Below are positions 34,057-44,757 of a DNA stretch of 64,000 nucleotides, in pieces (position 1 is the first letter of the stretch; each line of letters starts with the position of its first letter). The translations under genes and the position numbers were made by a program. The stretch is from assembly GCF_004364345.1 (NCBI RefSeq), contig NZ_SOCA01000004.1, positions 186,001-250,000 on the forward strand, read 5' to 3'. The notes beneath the pieces are model-generated. The model was not told the DNA's origin. It saw only the letters and a list, made by a program, of their open reading frames with translations, and did no database searches. Source of the stretch: Prosthecobacter fusiformis. Lineage in GTDB: Bacteria > Verrucomicrobiota > Verrucomicrobiia > Verrucomicrobiales > Verrucomicrobiaceae.

Positions 34057-34145
34057 GAGGGAAAGAAGGTGTTAGGAGACTAGTTAAAAGTGGAGGGCAG
34101 GTTGACGGCGTATCCATGGAATACCGTCCGGCATGTCCTGCATAC

Positions 34146-34580
34146 TCAATCGTTGTAAAAAACCAGGCTGGCGATCTTCCATCCTTCACCTGTTTTCACC
34201 AACGTGAAATAATCGGTGCCGGTTACAGTTTCGCGGCCTTTGGTGAGCTTCCATCTCACTGCTGCCTGCGCCACGCGCTCATCCCCGGTGATCTTCATAT
34301 CCGTCGGCACTTCGGTCATCGGGACGGGGGAGCGTTCATGGCCCAAGGTTTGGCCATGGATAAATTCCGTCAGGCCCTGGCTATCCATTTGTCCGCTTGC
34401 TCCCACAAAACTAATGCGCGCCTTTGGGTGAAAACAGCCGCTGTAGCCCGTCATGTCCTTGGCTGACCAAGTGGAAAAATAGCGGTTCAGAAAGCTGCTG
34501 ATGGCATCCTCGTCAGCAGGCGATGCCTGGCTGCAGGAGAGCAGGAGCATACTCAGCAGGAGGGCGGATAGCTGGCGCAT
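34146..34580 (-). CDS. Predicted lipoprotein with NTF2/SnoaL-like domain
   Basis: Encodes 144 residues. An N-terminal signal with lipobox-like end (LSALLLSMLLLSCSQ, Cys16) predicts a lipoprotein. The mature part has the NTF2-like pattern: an N-terminal helix (AISSFLNRYFSTWSAKDMTG), a strand/loop with FHPKARISFVG, and C-terminal strands (GTDYFTLVKTGEGWKIASLV). Ligand and role are unknown. It lies between parB and the spermidine-synthase-like gene on the same strand. Confidence 0.7.
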   Translation of the reverse strand: MRQLSALLLSMLLLSCSQASPADEDAISSFLNRYFSTWSAKDMTGYSGCFHPKARISFVGASGQMDSQGLTEFIHGQTLGHERSPVPMTEVPTDMKITGDERVAQAAVRWKLTKGRETVTGTDYFTLVKTGEGWKIASLVFYND

Positions 34581-34608
34581 GGATGGCGGGCAGGGTAGGG
34601 GATCAGTT

Positions 34609-35508
34609 TTACATCTGCTCCTCTGGCACGCCCATGAGTGCCAACAGGCGGTTCAGGTCTTCGACCCCGTAATAATCGATCTCGATGTGGCCTTTTTTCT
34701 CCGAATGCTTGACGGAGATATTCGTGGTCAGGTGATGCATGAGGCGCTGTTCTACCGATTCAATGGCGCTGTTCACCTCATTGTCCGCCAGCACCGGTTT
34801 TGGGGCTGGGGGATTCAGAATGCCGCTCGCGAGTTTTTCTGCCGCACGGACGGTTAGGCCTTTTTTGACGATCTCATCCGCTGCCCGTTCCTGATGCTCC
34901 GCATCCTTGAGGGTAAGCAGCACCTTGGCGTGTCCCGTGCTGAGCTTTCCTGTTGAAAGAAGATGCTGGACCGGGGAGGCGAGGTCCAGAAGTCGCATCG
35001 TATTGGCCACGGTGGCACGGTTTTTACCCACGCGCTGGGCGATGTCTTCCTGCCGCATGGAAAAATCCTTCGCCAGCCGCTCGTAAGCTCGGGCTTCTTC
35101 GATAGGATTAAGATCCTCACGCTGAAGGTTTTCGATGAGGGCCATTTCCAGGACGTCCTTGTCTGACGCCTCGCGAACAATGACAGGCACCTCCTTGAGG
35201 CCGAGTTCACGGGAGGCCCGGAAGCGGCGCTCACCTGCGATGAGTTCCAACTTACCATTTACGCGGCGGACGATGAGTGGCTGAATAATGCCGTGCTCCT
35301 TGATGGAACCCATCAGTTCGGCCAGTTGCTCCTGGACGAACTCCTTACGTGGCTGGAGCGGGCTGGGTACGATCTGCTCCAGACCGACACGGTTCACCAC
35401 ATCCCCGGGGGCCGGTTGGGCCAGGGCAGGTGGGCGCGGCAGCCCTGATCCGGCCGGTTGTGCCGAGATCAATGCGCCGAGACCTTTTCCGAGTGCTGGT
35501 TTTGCCAT
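34609..35508 (-). CDS. parB: Chromosome partitioning protein ParB
   Basis: Encodes 299 residues. The ParB/Srx nuclease-fold domain contains IVPSPLQPRKEF and the CTP-binding motif GERRFRASRELGLKEVPVIV. It is followed by MALIENLQREDLNPIEEARA and the helix-turn-helix (FSMRQEDIAQRVGKNRATVA), then a C-terminal dimerisation domain. ParB loads at parS sites, slides as a CTP-dependent clamp and drives origin segregation with ParA. No parA is adjacent within the window; upstream there is only a ~280-bp gap and then acnA. I saw no obvious parS nearby. Confidence 0.95.
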   Translation of the reverse strand: MAKPALGKGLGALISAQPAGSGLPRPPALAQPAPGDVVNRVGLEQIVPSPLQPRKEFVQEQLAELMGSIKEHGIIQPLIVRRVNGKLELIAGERRFRASRELGLKEVPVIVREASDKDVLEMALIENLQREDLNPIEEARAYERLAKDFSMRQEDIAQRVGKNRATVANTMRLLDLASPVQHLLSTGKLSTGHAKVLLTLKDAEHQERAADEIVKKGLTVRAAEKLASGILNPPAPKPVLADNEVNSAIESVEQRLMHHLTTNISVKHSEKKGHIEIDYYGVEDLNRLLALMGVPEEQM

Positions 35509-35554
35509 AAGGCCGCGAGGTTAAAGACTCCTCCCCCAATCGCAACCCCGTTTT

Positions 35555-35592
35555 GGTCCTGAATAGGACCCGGTTTGTCAGAAATTGCTGAC
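35555..35592. other. Two small inverted repeats upstream of parB
   Basis: GGTCCT-gaat-AGGACC (35555-35570) and GTCAG-aaattg-CTGAC (35577-35592) form two short hairpins ~50-85 bp upstream of the parB start. They might be part of the parB promoter/leader. No function is established. Confidence 0.4.
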
Positions 35593-35718
35593 GGACCTCA
35601 CAGTTTGGCGTGCAGGACCCGCACAGAATAAACTTTACCACCCACGAACTCTCCTCCCTGGAGACTGCAAAAGGGGCTCATTTCGACATCCTTTCCTAGA
35701 AACGGAATGTTAATGCAC

Positions 35719-35753
35719 AAAAAATCCCACAGCCTCTCAGCTGTGGGATTTTT
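35719..35753 (-). terminator. Rho-independent terminator of acnA
   Basis: A perfect 11-bp stem (AATCCCACAGC / GCTGTGGGATT) with a 6-base loop is flanked by an A run on the left and a T run on the right. On the minus strand the stem is followed by six U residues, 40 bp after the acnA stop. The symmetry may allow termination in both directions. Confidence 0.92.
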
Positions 35754-35792
35754 CATTTGTTCAGAGCAGAGGATTCTGCCCCTCAGGGATGG

Positions 35793-38594
35793 TTATGCGT
35801 TAGCACGCAGAATCTGCGCAAGCACATACGGCAGGATACCGCCGGCGCGGTAGTAATCGATTTCCACTGGTGTGTCGATACGTACCACCAGCGGCAGATC
35901 AAAGCTGCTGCCATCTGCCTGTGTCACGCGCAGAGTCGCTTCGGCCTGCGGCTTCGTGTCGTTGGAGATGCCCAGGATGCTGAAGGTCGCATCGGCCAGA
36001 TCTTTCACCTTGTCGTAATCTGCCTTGTCCTTGAAGTTACAAGGCAGCACGCCCATGCCCACCAGATTGCTGCGGTGAATACGCTCGAAGGATTTTGTGA
36101 TCACTGCCTTCACACCCAGCAGGCGGGTGCCTTTGGCGGCCCAGTCACGGCTGCTGCCCATCCCGTAGTCTTCACCACCGATGATGATCGTTGGCGTGCC
36201 AGCAGCCTGGTAGGCGGTGGCAGCGTCGTAGATGCTCATCTCCGTGCCGGTAGGCTGCAGGAGGGTGTCGCCACCTTCTTTTCCGCCCAGCATCAGGTTC
36301 TTGATGCGGACGTTGGCGAAGGTGCCGCGGGTCATGATGCGGTCATTGCCACGGCGGCTGCCATAACTGTTGAAGTCACTTTGAGCCACGCCGTTTTCAC
36401 CGAGGAACCGGCCCGCAGGGCTGGTCTTCTTGATCGCGCCGGCCGGGCTGATGTGGTCCGTTGTCACACTGTCGCCAAAAATTCCCAGAGGACGTGCGCC
36501 GACGATCTCGACGATATCACTTGGGTCCATGCTGAAGTCTTCGAAGAAAGGCGGATGCTGGATGTAGGTGCTCGTCTCGTTCCAGTCATAGACCAGACCC
36601 GTGGAGCCGGGGATCTCATTCCACTTCGGATTTTGGCTGGCAAAGTCCGTGTAAAGAGCGCGGAAGACTTCCGGAGAAAGGGCAGCCTTGAGGGCATCCT
36701 GAATTTCCTGGAGGGATGGCCAGATGTCCTTGAGGTAGATCCCGGTTCCAGGAACGATTTCATCCTTGCTCAGGTCAATGTCCACGGTGCCTGCGATGGC
36801 ATAAGCCACTACCAGCGGTGGGCTCATCAGGAAGTTCGCCTTGATGCTCTGATGCACGCGGGCTTCGAAGTTACGGTTGCCGGACAGCACGCTGGCTGCA
36901 ACGATGTCTTCCGCCTTCACCACGTCTTCAATGCCAGCATCCAGCGGGCCGGAATTGCCGATGCAAGTCGTGCAGCCGTAACCCACAGTCTGGAAGCCGA
37001 GCTTGTCCAGTTCCACCTGGAGATCGGTCTTGTTAAGGTAATCGGTCACCACTCGGCTGCCTGGGCCCAGGCTGGTTTTCACCGCAGGCTTCACGGTCAG
37101 GCCCTTGGCGTTCGCCTTTTTGGCCAATAAACCAGCGGCCAGCATCACGCTTGGGTTGCTTGTATTCGTGCAACTAGTAATCGCAGCGATGAGCACACTG
37201 CCGTGGCTGATCACATCCTTTTCACCACCTTTGCTGTCCACTGTCACTTCCCAGAGAGGGTAGGCAGGCTTGTCACTGCTCTCCGTGATCACGCCTTCCT
37301 GCGCACCAAAGGCACGCGCCACACCACTGCCATCCGGGATGGAATCCAGCGTATCTGGCACATCCGGTGCTCCTGCGGTGGATACCTCAGGCAACTTGCC
37401 ATAACCGCCAGGAGTCGCCTTCGTCAAAATCTCATTCCACGTGCCCTTCAGCGCATCCACGGTAATCCGGTCCTGCGGACGCTTTGGCCCCGCCACACTT
37501 GGCTGGATGTCTGCCAAGTCCAGAGACAGATCGCTGGTATATTCCACTTCACCCTTTTGCGGAATGCCGAACATCCCCTGTGCCGTGTAGTAGTTTTTAA
37601 ACGTTGCGCACAGTTCTTCAGTGCGGCCTGTGCCGCGCAGGTAGTTCACGCATTCCTCATCGATTGGGAAGAAGCCCATTGTTGCACCGTATTCGGGAGC
37701 CATGTTGGCGATTGTCGCACGGTCCGGCAGCGGCAGGATCTCAGCGCCTGGGCCGTAAAATTCCACAAACTTGCCCACCACACCGTGCTTGCGCAGCATC
37801 TGTGTGCAATGCAGGGCCAAATCTGTCGCTGTCACCCCTTCGCGCAGGCTTCCGGTCAGATAAACACCCACCACCTCAGGCACCAGGAAGGTCACCGGCT
37901 GGCCTAGCATCCCTGCCTCTGCCTCAATGCCGCCCACGCCCCAGGCCACCACGCCCAGACCGTTGATCATGGTCGTATGGCTGTCAGTTCCCACCAGCGT
38001 GTCTGGATAAAACACACCGTCTTTTTCCAAAACTCCCTTGGCCAGGTATTCCAGGTTCACCTGGTGCACGATACCGATGCCGGGAGGCACCACCTTGAAA
38101 GTATCAAAGGCCTGCTCACCCCATTTCAGGAACTCATACCGCTCCCGGTTACGCTCAAATTCCAGCTCCAGGTTCTGGTTCAGTGCCGCCTGTGTGCCGG
38201 CAAAGTCCACTTGCACACTGTGGTCCACCACCAGATCCACAGGCACCAGCGGCTCGATCATCTTCGTGTTCTTGCCCATCTTGGCCACCGCACTACGCAT
38301 CGCCGCCAAATCCACCAGGAGGGGCACGCCGGTGAAGTCCTGCAAAACAATGCGTGCGACTGTGAACGGGATCTCATAGTCCCCCGGGTTCTTCGCATTC
38401 CAGTTCGCCAGATTCGTCACATCCTTTTCAGTCACCTTCTTGCCATCGAGATTGCGTAGCAAGGATTCCAGCACAATGCGGATGGACACAGGCAATTTGG
38501 AGATCTTGCCAACGCCCTGTTTTTCGAGTTCTGGCAGAGAGTAAAACTTGCCAGTAGTGCCGGTTCCTGTGGTGAAAGTGCTGGGGGTATTCAT
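35793..38594 (-). CDS. acnA: Aconitate hydratase A
   Basis: Encodes 933 residues from the ATG at 38594 ([20 protein letters not shown]); an upstream extension to 38705 is open but overlaps the divergent gene. It is a typical AcnA/IRP1-type enzyme. The [4Fe-4S] ligands lie in [11 protein letters not shown] and [14 protein letters not shown], and other markers are [20 protein letters not shown] and [20 protein letters not shown]. The swivel domain has [20 protein letters not shown]. It interconverts citrate and isocitrate in the TCA cycle. It is monocistronic, with a strong terminator downstream. Confidence 0.97.
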   Translation of the reverse strand: MNTPSTFTTGTGTTGKFYSLPELEKQGVGKISKLPVSIRIVLESLLRNLDGKKVTEKDVTNLANWNAKNPGDYEIPFTVARIVLQDFTGVPLLVDLAAMRSAVAKMGKNTKMIEPLVPVDLVVDHSVQVDFAGTQAALNQNLELEFERNRERYEFLKWGEQAFDTFKVVPPGIGIVHQVNLEYLAKGVLEKDGVFYPDTLVGTDSHTTMINGLGVVAWGVGGIEAEAGMLGQPVTFLVPEVVGVYLTGSLREGVTATDLALHCTQMLRKHGVVGKFVEFYGPGAEILPLPDRATIANMAPEYGATMGFFPIDEECVNYLRGTGRTEELCATFKNYYTAQGMFGIPQKGEVEYTSDLSLDLADIQPSVAGPKRPQDRITVDALKGTWNEILTKATPGGYGKLPEVSTAGAPDVPDTLDSIPDGSGVARAFGAQEGVITESSDKPAYPLWEVTVDSKGGEKDVISHGSVLIAAITSCTNTSNPSVMLAAGLLAKKANAKGLTVKPAVKTSLGPGSRVVTDYLNKTDLQVELDKLGFQTVGYGCTTCIGNSGPLDAGIEDVVKAEDIVAASVLSGNRNFEARVHQSIKANFLMSPPLVVAYAIAGTVDIDLSKDEIVPGTGIYLKDIWPSLQEIQDALKAALSPEVFRALYTDFASQNPKWNEIPGSTGLVYDWNETSTYIQHPPFFEDFSMDPSDIVEIVGARPLGIFGDSVTTDHISPAGAIKKTSPAGRFLGENGVAQSDFNSYGSRRGNDRIMTRGTFANVRIKNLMLGGKEGGDTLLQPTGTEMSIYDAATAYQAAGTPTIIIGGEDYGMGSSRDWAAKGTRLLGVKAVITKSFERIHRSNLVGMGVLPCNFKDKADYDKVKDLADATFSILGISNDTKPQAEATLRVTQADGSSFDLPLVVRIDTPVEIDYYRAGGILPYVLAQILRANA

Positions 38595-38684
38595 CGGGTG
38601 AAGATCAGGGATAGCGAGGGTAGCACGATTGGCACCAAAATTTTTGCAGGTTTTAAAACTCCTTGAATGGCTTAGGCTCAGGCC

Positions 38685-39304
38685 ATGCGCCCAGAGGAAA
38701 TTCATGCAGCCCTGGAATTGATCAACGGAGAAGATGACCTGAATACCAAAGCCTTGCTACTTGCCGGAATGGTATCTGAACTTTTCCGAGAAAAAGGCTT
38801 CGAACCCATCGTGGTTGGCGGCTCGGCAATCGAGTTTTACACAGATGGTGCTTACATGTCCGGTGATACAGACATTTGCTGGACGGGCGTTCATCAGCCC
38901 ACACGCAACGACTGCACTGACATAATGAAACAACTTCCAGGCATAAAAAACCAAGGAGGTAAAAGCTGGCAGGTCGCCGACCTTTGGATTGATCTCCTTG
39001 GCGAAGTTGACTATCTGGCCGAAAAGGATTTCACCAAATTAAAGACGCCAACTGGGTTTGTTGTATTGATTCCTGTGGAGGACTTGCTCGTTGGTAGAAT
39101 CTATGCAGCAAGAAAATGGACCGATTTAATGAGGAAGACGACCTCTGTGCGAAAAAGCTAATGACCGCAATACTTGTTGGAAGCATACCATTTGACTGGT
39201 CCGAGGCTGAACGAATCGCAGCTTCTCCCAAATACCGTTGTGAATTTGAATTCTGGGCCGTCCTAAAAGAGACCCAAGAAGAAATGGAAAAACCGCAGAA
39301 ATAA
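38685..39304 (+). pseudogene. Nucleotidyltransferase-fold protein, frameshifted
   Basis: The first frame (38685-39161, 158 aa) contains VVGGSAIEFYTDGAYMSGDT and DICW, the GG...DxD core of minimal nucleotidyltransferases. It continues to LIPVEDLLVGRIYAARKW. Family logic then continues in the next frame (DRFNEEDDLCAKKLM to 39304), not in the tail TDLMRKTTSVRKS. One missing base just after the TGG codon at ~39119 (GG instead of GGG) would restore KWDRFNEEDDL. This is either a true frameshift or a homopolymer sequencing error. Substrate unknown. The gene is divergent from acnA. Confidence 0.65.
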
Positions 39305-39321
39305 ACGATGGTCAGTAAGCC

Positions 39322-39549
39322 GTGATTGATACCACCCTACCCATCAAACCCGAGCGCTGCTTCACTTGGGAGCAGTGGCAGGCAGGCCGTGCGGAGCGGC
39401 GGCGGGTCGGGAATTTGGTCGCCCCAGCGATCATCCGCCGCAAGGAAGGACCGGATGACAAGCGCTTGCGCGCCACCTACGGCGGCGAGCGTGGTCCGCC
39501 TTTTAACAAGCCATTTGATCCCCCAAGCCTCGAAGCTCCAAAAGAATAG
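39322..39549 (+). CDS. Small hypothetical protein
   Basis: Encodes 75 residues from a GTG start (MIDTTLPIKPERCFTWEQWQ). Codons are GC-rich at third positions, as in neighbouring genes. The product is basic, Pro/Arg-rich, with no recognised domain. It lies 17 bp after the frameshifted gene and 68 bp before the ABC transporter start. Coding status is plausible but unproven. Confidence 0.4.
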   Translation: MIDTTLPIKPERCFTWEQWQAGRAERRRVGNLVAPAIIRRKEGPDDKRLRATYGGERGPPFNKPFDPPSLEAPKE

Positions 39550-39617
39550 GCAGCACGGGGCAGCCATCCCGCGTTTTTGCGAGTTGTATGCGGCGCGTTC
39601 CCCGCTTTCATCCGCGC

Positions 39618-41378
39618 ATGCTCGAACTCATCAGCGTCTCTCACATCTTCACCCGGCCCTCGCAGGAAGCCCTGAAGGCCCTTGATCATGTGAGCTTCAG
39701 CGTTCCCACCGGTCACCTGCTCGCCGTCATCGGTGCCACAGGCAGTGGGAAAAGCACCCTCATCCACCTTCTGGCCGGTCTCCAGCGTCCAGGCGGCGGC
39801 ACCGTACACTTCCGGGGGCAGGACATCACCCAGTCCCCCCTCCATCCCAATGATATCGGCTACGTCCCCGCCTCGGACGATGTCCTTTCCAATGTCCTCA
39901 CGGTCCGGGAAAACGTCATGAGTGCTCTCATGCTTCGTGTCGCAGGGCAGACCAAGGATGAACAGGTGGATCGCGCCTCTCATCTCCTCGTCGGCGTCGG
40001 CCTGGAAAACGTCGCCAGCCAGCGCGTCGGCACCCTCAGCCCCACCCAAAAGCGCCGTCTCAAGCTCGCCCTCGCTCTCGTCAGCGATCCCGCTCTCGTC
40101 ATTTGTGATGAGTTTACCGACGGCCTTGATGCCAAATCGCAGAGCGAAATGGCCGCACTCCTTAAATTCATCACTACAGATCACCCCGCACGCGTCGTCA
40201 TCCACGCCACCCAGACCGCTGCCAATCTGGCTGCTTACGACACCGTCGTCATACTTCATGAAGGCCACGTCTGCTTCCATGGCCCCTCACGTGCCGTGAC
40301 CCATTATTTCAGCATCCAGGCTATCGAAGAGCTTTATCCACGCCTCGCGAAACGGCCCGCTTCCCGCTGGGGGGAGTCCTGGATGCGCCATCGCGATTCC
40401 TATTACGATGCCTTCAAACTCGGCGTCACCGGCGAATCTCTCAGCGCCAAGGAAGACGGCGATCCCGCTGCCGATAGCCAGCACATCACCCTCCCCGCCA
40501 ACGAAAAACCCGAAAGCAGCGAGGCGAAAAAAGAGACCTCCCTGCCACCCGCAGCCCCGCCGCTCCCCACTCTTACCGCCCAGGCGAAGCACCTCATCCA
40601 GCGCCGCTGGACCATCCTTCGTCGCACCCAGCGGGAGTGGACCTCTCAGCTCCTTCTCATGGTTCTGGCCCCCCTGGTCGCCTCCATGCTCATGCTGCCG
40701 AATGACCATTTTCTGAGTGAGGTCACCTCCGGCGATAGCTCTCCATCCGTCCTTTGGCCCGCTGCTTATACCTGCGCCATGGGCTGGCTCATTCTCATCA
40801 TGCTCGTTCTTATCTTCGGCGTTCGCAGCGGCGCTCGTGAGATCGCTGGAGAGCGCGCGCTATATCGTCGTGAGCAGGCCGGTGGCCTCCGCCCCCTGGC
40901 TTACCTTCTGGGGAAACTTGGCTACGTCCTGCCTTTCGTTCTTTTGCAAACCTTCCTGTTAGGCCTGGTGGTGGAAATCCTCACGGGGGGGCTCCCCGGC
41001 TTCGCCTTTGCCCGGCTCATCCTGCTATCCCTCACCGCCATTTCTTTTAGCAGCCTTTGCCTTGCCATCTCCGCCCATAGCCGCACAGCGGAGCGTGCCC
41101 ACAGCCAGGCCTGGGCCCTCGCCTTTGCCAATCTTTTCCTCAGTGGTGCCCTCCTGGGGTTCCCTCGCGTGCTCGGCGGCATCCTGCACCCCTTTATCAC
41201 CGCTTACTATGGCTGGTCCGGCGGCATGGAGACCCTCAGGGACACCCCGCTCTATGAGCCACTCACCCAATACGTCCGCACTTGGTTCGCTAGTCCCACC
41301 CTGGCTATCGCCGCACTCCTCGTTCACTTCGGACTCGGTGTACTCATCACCCTTAGCGGTTTGCGGAAGAGTTCTTGA
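39618..41378 (+). CDS. ABC transporter with fused ATPase and membrane domains (ABCG-like order)
   Basis: Encodes 586 residues from the ATG at 39618; an ATG at 39588 would add ten. The N-terminal ATPase has Walker A GATGSGKST, a Q-loop region, Walker B ALVICDEFTDGLD and the switch VVIHATQTAAN. The signature motif reads LSPTQ rather than LSGGQ. A polar linker (~270-325) leads to an ABC-2 type membrane domain with six hydrophobic stretches (LLLMVLAPLVASMLMLPNDH, AYTCAMGWLILIMLVLIFGV, LPFVLLQTFLLGLVVEILTG). The order ATPase then membrane domain is that of half-transporters that dimerise. The exported substrate is unknown. Confidence 0.88.
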   Translation: MLELISVSHIFTRPSQEALKALDHVSFSVPTGHLLAVIGATGSGKSTLIHLLAGLQRPGGGTVHFRGQDITQSPLHPNDIGYVPASDDVLSNVLTVRENVMSALMLRVAGQTKDEQVDRASHLLVGVGLENVASQRVGTLSPTQKRRLKLALALVSDPALVICDEFTDGLDAKSQSEMAALLKFITTDHPARVVIHATQTAANLAAYDTVVILHEGHVCFHGPSRAVTHYFSIQAIEELYPRLAKRPASRWGESWMRHRDSYYDAFKLGVTGESLSAKEDGDPAADSQHITLPANEKPESSEAKKETSLPPAAPPLPTLTAQAKHLIQRRWTILRRTQREWTSQLLLMVLAPLVASMLMLPNDHFLSEVTSGDSSPSVLWPAAYTCAMGWLILIMLVLIFGVRSGAREIAGERALYRREQAGGLRPLAYLLGKLGYVLPFVLLQTFLLGLVVEILTGGLPGFAFARLILLSLTAISFSSLCLAISAHSRTAERAHSQAWALAFANLFLSGALLGFPRVLGGILHPFITAYYGWSGGMETLRDTPLYEPLTQYVRTWFASPTLAIAALLVHFGLGVLITLSGLRKSS

Positions 41379-41456
41379 CAAGCCTTTCCGCAACAACGGC
41401 ATAAACAAAGCGATTTCGGCACGCCCCCTGCGTGGTAAGCTCGCCCCAACCCAAAT

Positions 41457-43241
41457 ATGACTGCTCACACGAAACTCTCGTCGTGGATCGAAGAGATCCG
41501 CACCCTCTGCCAGCCCGAAAACATCCGCATCTGCAACGGCTCCCAGGCTGAGTACGACGAACTCTGCGCCCTCCTCGTCTCCAGCGGCACCTTCAAAAAG
41601 CTCAACGAAAAGAAGCGCCCGAATTCCTACCTCGCCTGGTCGGATCCCAATGACGTCGCTCGTGTCGAGGACCGCACCTACATCTGCAGCGCTCGCAAAG
41701 TGGATGCTGGCCCGACCAATAACTGGATGCCGCCTGCTGAAATGAAGACCCGCCTCGCTGGCCTCTTCACTGGCTGCATGAAGGGCCGCACCATGTATGT
41801 GGTACCCTTCTGCATGGGCCCCCTTGGTTCCCCATTCTCCGTCATTGGCGTCGAGATCACGGATTCTCCCTACGTCGTCGTCTCCATGCGCATCATGACC
41901 CGCATGGGCCAGCCCGTCCTTGATCAACTCGGCGACAGCGGTGAATTCGTCCCTTGCCTTCACAGCGTCGGCAAGCCTTTGGCCCCTGGCGAAGCCGATG
42001 TATCCTGGCCTTGCAGCGATACCAAGTACATCGTTCATTTCCCTGAAGAGCGCAGCATCTGGAGCTACGGCAGCGGTTACGGCGGCAATGCCTTGTTAGG
42101 AAAAAAATGCCTCGCCCTCCGCATCGCCAGCGTCATGGGCCGTGATGAAGGCTGGATGGCCGAACACATGCTCATCTGCGGCGTGGAATCTCCCGATGGC
42201 CGTAAAAACTACGTCGCCGCCGCTTTCCCCAGCGCCTGTGGCAAGACCAATTTTGCCATGCTCGTCCCCCCCGCTTCCTACCGGGACGAAGGCTGGAAAG
42301 TCACCGTCGTGGGCGATGACATCGCCTGGCTCCGTCCCGGCCCCGATGGCCGCCTTTGGGCCACCAATCCTGAGGCGGGTTACTTCGGCGTCGCCCCCGG
42401 CACCTCCTGGGATTCCAACCCCAACGCCATGGCCTCCTGCAAGGAAAACACCATCTTTACCAACGTCGCCCTCACCGACGATGGCGATGTCTGGTGGGAG
42501 GGCATGACCAAAGAAATCCCCGCCTACCTCACCGACTGGCGTGGCCAGACCTGGGAGGCCGACTGCGGTCGTGCCGCAGCCCACCCGAACAGCCGCTTCA
42601 CCGCCCCCGCCGGCCAGTGCCCCACCATTGATCCCGATTGGGAAAAACCGGAAGGCGTCCCCATCTCCGCCATCATCTTCGGCGGTCGCCGCGCCACCAC
42701 CTTCCCCCTCGTCTTCCAGTCCTTTAACTGGACCCACGGCGTCTTCCTGGGAGCCAACATGGGCAGCGAGACCACCGCTGCCGCCGCCGGTGCCATTGGC
42801 AAAGTCCGCCGCGACCCCATGGCCATGCTCCCTTTCTGCGGCTATAACATGGGCGATTACTTTGCCCACTGGCTGCACATGCGCAAAAATATCAACGAAC
42901 CCCCGCGCATCTTCCATGTGAACTGGTTCCGCAAAAGCAGCGAAGGCAAATTCCTCTGGCCGGGCTTTGGTGAAAACATGCGCGTCCTTGAATGGGTCGT
43001 CAAACGGTGCCGTGGCGAAGCCCGCGGCCACGAGACCGAGCTTGGGTGGATGCCTCGTTATTCAGAAGTCAACTGGGCCGGCCTCGACTACAGCCGCGAG
43101 CAGTGGAACGAACTGATGCACTTCGATCATCGCGAATTCCGTCAGGAGCTCCTCAGCACCGAGGAACTCTACCTGGACCTTTACGATGACATGCCGAAAG
43201 AGCTCTACTACCAGCGCGAGCTTCTCGCTGGCCGTGTGTAA
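41457..43241 (+). CDS. pckG: Phosphoenolpyruvate carboxykinase (GTP)
   Basis: Encodes 594 residues, normal for GTP-type PEPCK. It contains the P-loop [20 protein letters not shown] with the reactive cysteine, the Mn ligand region ([20 protein letters not shown]) and the GTP-specific [20 protein letters not shown]. It interconverts oxaloacetate and phosphoenolpyruvate with GTP/GDP, linking the TCA cycle to gluconeogenesis. It is ~3 kb from acnA but on the other strand and separated by unrelated genes. No terminator hairpin is obvious in the 217 bp to lysC. Confidence 0.97.
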   Translation: MTAHTKLSSWIEEIRTLCQPENIRICNGSQAEYDELCALLVSSGTFKKLNEKKRPNSYLAWSDPNDVARVEDRTYICSARKVDAGPTNNWMPPAEMKTRLAGLFTGCMKGRTMYVVPFCMGPLGSPFSVIGVEITDSPYVVVSMRIMTRMGQPVLDQLGDSGEFVPCLHSVGKPLAPGEADVSWPCSDTKYIVHFPEERSIWSYGSGYGGNALLGKKCLALRIASVMGRDEGWMAEHMLICGVESPDGRKNYVAAAFPSACGKTNFAMLVPPASYRDEGWKVTVVGDDIAWLRPGPDGRLWATNPEAGYFGVAPGTSWDSNPNAMASCKENTIFTNVALTDDGDVWWEGMTKEIPAYLTDWRGQTWEADCGRAAAHPNSRFTAPAGQCPTIDPDWEKPEGVPISAIIFGGRRATTFPLVFQSFNWTHGVFLGANMGSETTAAAAGAIGKVRRDPMAMLPFCGYNMGDYFAHWLHMRKNINEPPRIFHVNWFRKSSEGKFLWPGFGENMRVLEWVVKRCRGEARGHETELGWMPRYSEVNWAGLDYSREQWNELMHFDHREFRQELLSTEELYLDLYDDMPKELYYQRELLAGRV

Positions 43242-43458
43242 AACCGTATGTCCGCAATGGCCTGTCGTTAGCCCCTTGTCACCAAGCGAGGCTGACGGCG
43301 GAGACGGGTGGCATTGACGTAAAAGGGGTATGAAAGAGCCGTGGCATCTAAAAGGTGGGCGACTTGCGGGAAAGAGGCCTGATGATTTGGCCTCGGGAAA
43401 GTGATTTCCCATTTGCACCCCCCGCAGGGCGTGCCACTTTCGCCGCCCTTTCCCAGCC

Positions 43459-44685
43459 ATGGCCCTCATTGTCCAGAAATACGGCGGTACATCCGTCGGC
43501 AACCCCGAACGCATCCGTAACTGCGCCCGCCGCATCCTGGAGACGCAGCGTGCGGGGAACCAGGTCGTGGCCGTAGTCTCAGCTATGTCCGGTGTGACGG
43601 ATTCGCTGATCAAACTTTCCAAGGAAGTCTCGCCTGAGCAGGAGCCGAGCGAGCGTGAAATGGATGTGCTGCTTTCCACAGGGGAGCAGACGACCATTGC
43701 GCTGACGGCCATGGCCATCAATGCACTGGGCGGCAAGGCCGTATCCCTCACAGGGGCACAGGCCGGGATATCCACCGACCGCATGCATACCAAAGCACGC
43801 ATCGTGAACATCACGCCGGATGCAGTGCACAAGATGCTGGATGAAGGCAACATCGTCATGCTGGCTGGATTCCAGGGTGAAACGGCCAGCGGAGAGATCA
43901 CCACACTGGGGCGCGGTGGCAGTGACCTGACCGCCATCGCGATGGCCGCAGCGATCAAAGCGGACCTCTGCCAGATCTATACGGACGTGGACGGAGTTTA
44001 TACCTGCGACCCACGTGTCGTTAAGTGCGCCACAAAGATCGAAGAAATCAGCTACGATGAAATGCTGGAAATGGCCAGCAGCGGCAGCAAAGTGATGCAG
44101 AGCCGAAGTGTGGAATTTGCAAAGAAATTTGGCGTGCGTTTTGAAGTGCGCAGCAGCCTCAACAACAACCCTGGAACCCTTGTGAAAGAAGAAACCCCCG
44201 GTATGGAATCCGTCGTCGTGCGCGGCGTCAGCCTTGAGCGCAACCAGGCCAAGATCACCATTGACGATGTGCCAGACCGTCCGGGCATCTCTTCTGTGAT
44301 CTTCGGTGCCATCGCCAGCGCGAATATCATGATCGACATGATCGTGCAGAACGTGTCGTTTGACGGTGAGACGGACATTTCATTCACCCTGAGTGCCGCA
44401 GACCTGCCAAAGGCGGAGAAGGCACTGCGTGATATCCTCAGCACTTTGGGTGAAAACGTTGCCCTGCGCACAGAATCCGGCGTGGCTAAGCTGAGCGTGG
44501 TCGGTATTGGCATGCGCAGCCACAGCGGTGTCGCGGCCAAGATGTTCAAAGCGCTCGCGGACGTAAGCGTAAACATCCTCATGATCTCCACCAGTGAGAT
44601 CAAGACCGCAGTCATCGTTCAAGAGGCCGATATTGAGAATGCCTCCCGTGCCGTGCATACGGCCTTTGGGCTGGATGCAGCCTAA
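43459..44685 (+). CDS. lysC: Aspartate kinase
   Basis: Encodes 408 residues. The kinase domain begins ALIVQKYGGTSVGNPERIRN and includes GFQGETASGEITTLGRGGSD and the aspartate-site region YTDVDGVYTCDPRVV. Two ACT domains follow (~265-408; RPGISSVIFGAIASANIMID and SVVGIGMRSHSGVAAKMFKA), which usually give feedback inhibition by lysine and/or threonine. It phosphorylates aspartate, the first step to lysine, threonine, methionine and diaminopimelate. The 217-bp upstream region shows no lysine riboswitch that I can recognise. Confidence 0.97.
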   Translation: MALIVQKYGGTSVGNPERIRNCARRILETQRAGNQVVAVVSAMSGVTDSLIKLSKEVSPEQEPSEREMDVLLSTGEQTTIALTAMAINALGGKAVSLTGAQAGISTDRMHTKARIVNITPDAVHKMLDEGNIVMLAGFQGETASGEITTLGRGGSDLTAIAMAAAIKADLCQIYTDVDGVYTCDPRVVKCATKIEEISYDEMLEMASSGSKVMQSRSVEFAKKFGVRFEVRSSLNNNPGTLVKEETPGMESVVVRGVSLERNQAKITIDDVPDRPGISSVIFGAIASANIMIDMIVQNVSFDGETDISFTLSAADLPKAEKALRDILSTLGENVALRTESGVAKLSVVGIGMRSHSGVAAKMFKALADVSVNILMISTSEIKTAVIVQEADIENASRAVHTAFGLDAA

Positions 44686-44757
44686 AAAAACAAGTGCGCT
44701 CATAAGCCAAACGCTGCCTTCGTGCCATGCAACCAGCAGCGCTGATGTGTGCCCTTT

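Noticed and set aside
35757..37130. 457-residue open frame on the plus strand
   Set aside because: It is wholly antisense to acnA, whose product is unmistakable; the translated sequence has no domain and a composition typical of a mirror frame.
39588..39617. Upstream ATG of the ABC transporter
   Set aside because: The ten extra residues (RRVPRFHPR) are Arg/Pro-rich and precede the usual ABC start MLELISVSH; the internal ATG is a better fit.
41025..42038. 337-residue and 311-residue open frames on the minus strand (41025-42038, 42096-43031)
   Set aside because: Antisense to the ABC transporter and pckG in a GC-rich segment; long mirror frames are expected there.
43242..43458. Possible lysine riboswitch before lysC
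   Set aside because: The 217-bp leader lacks the paired elements and conserved core I would expect of the lysine aptamer, and no terminator-like hairpin with a U run is present.
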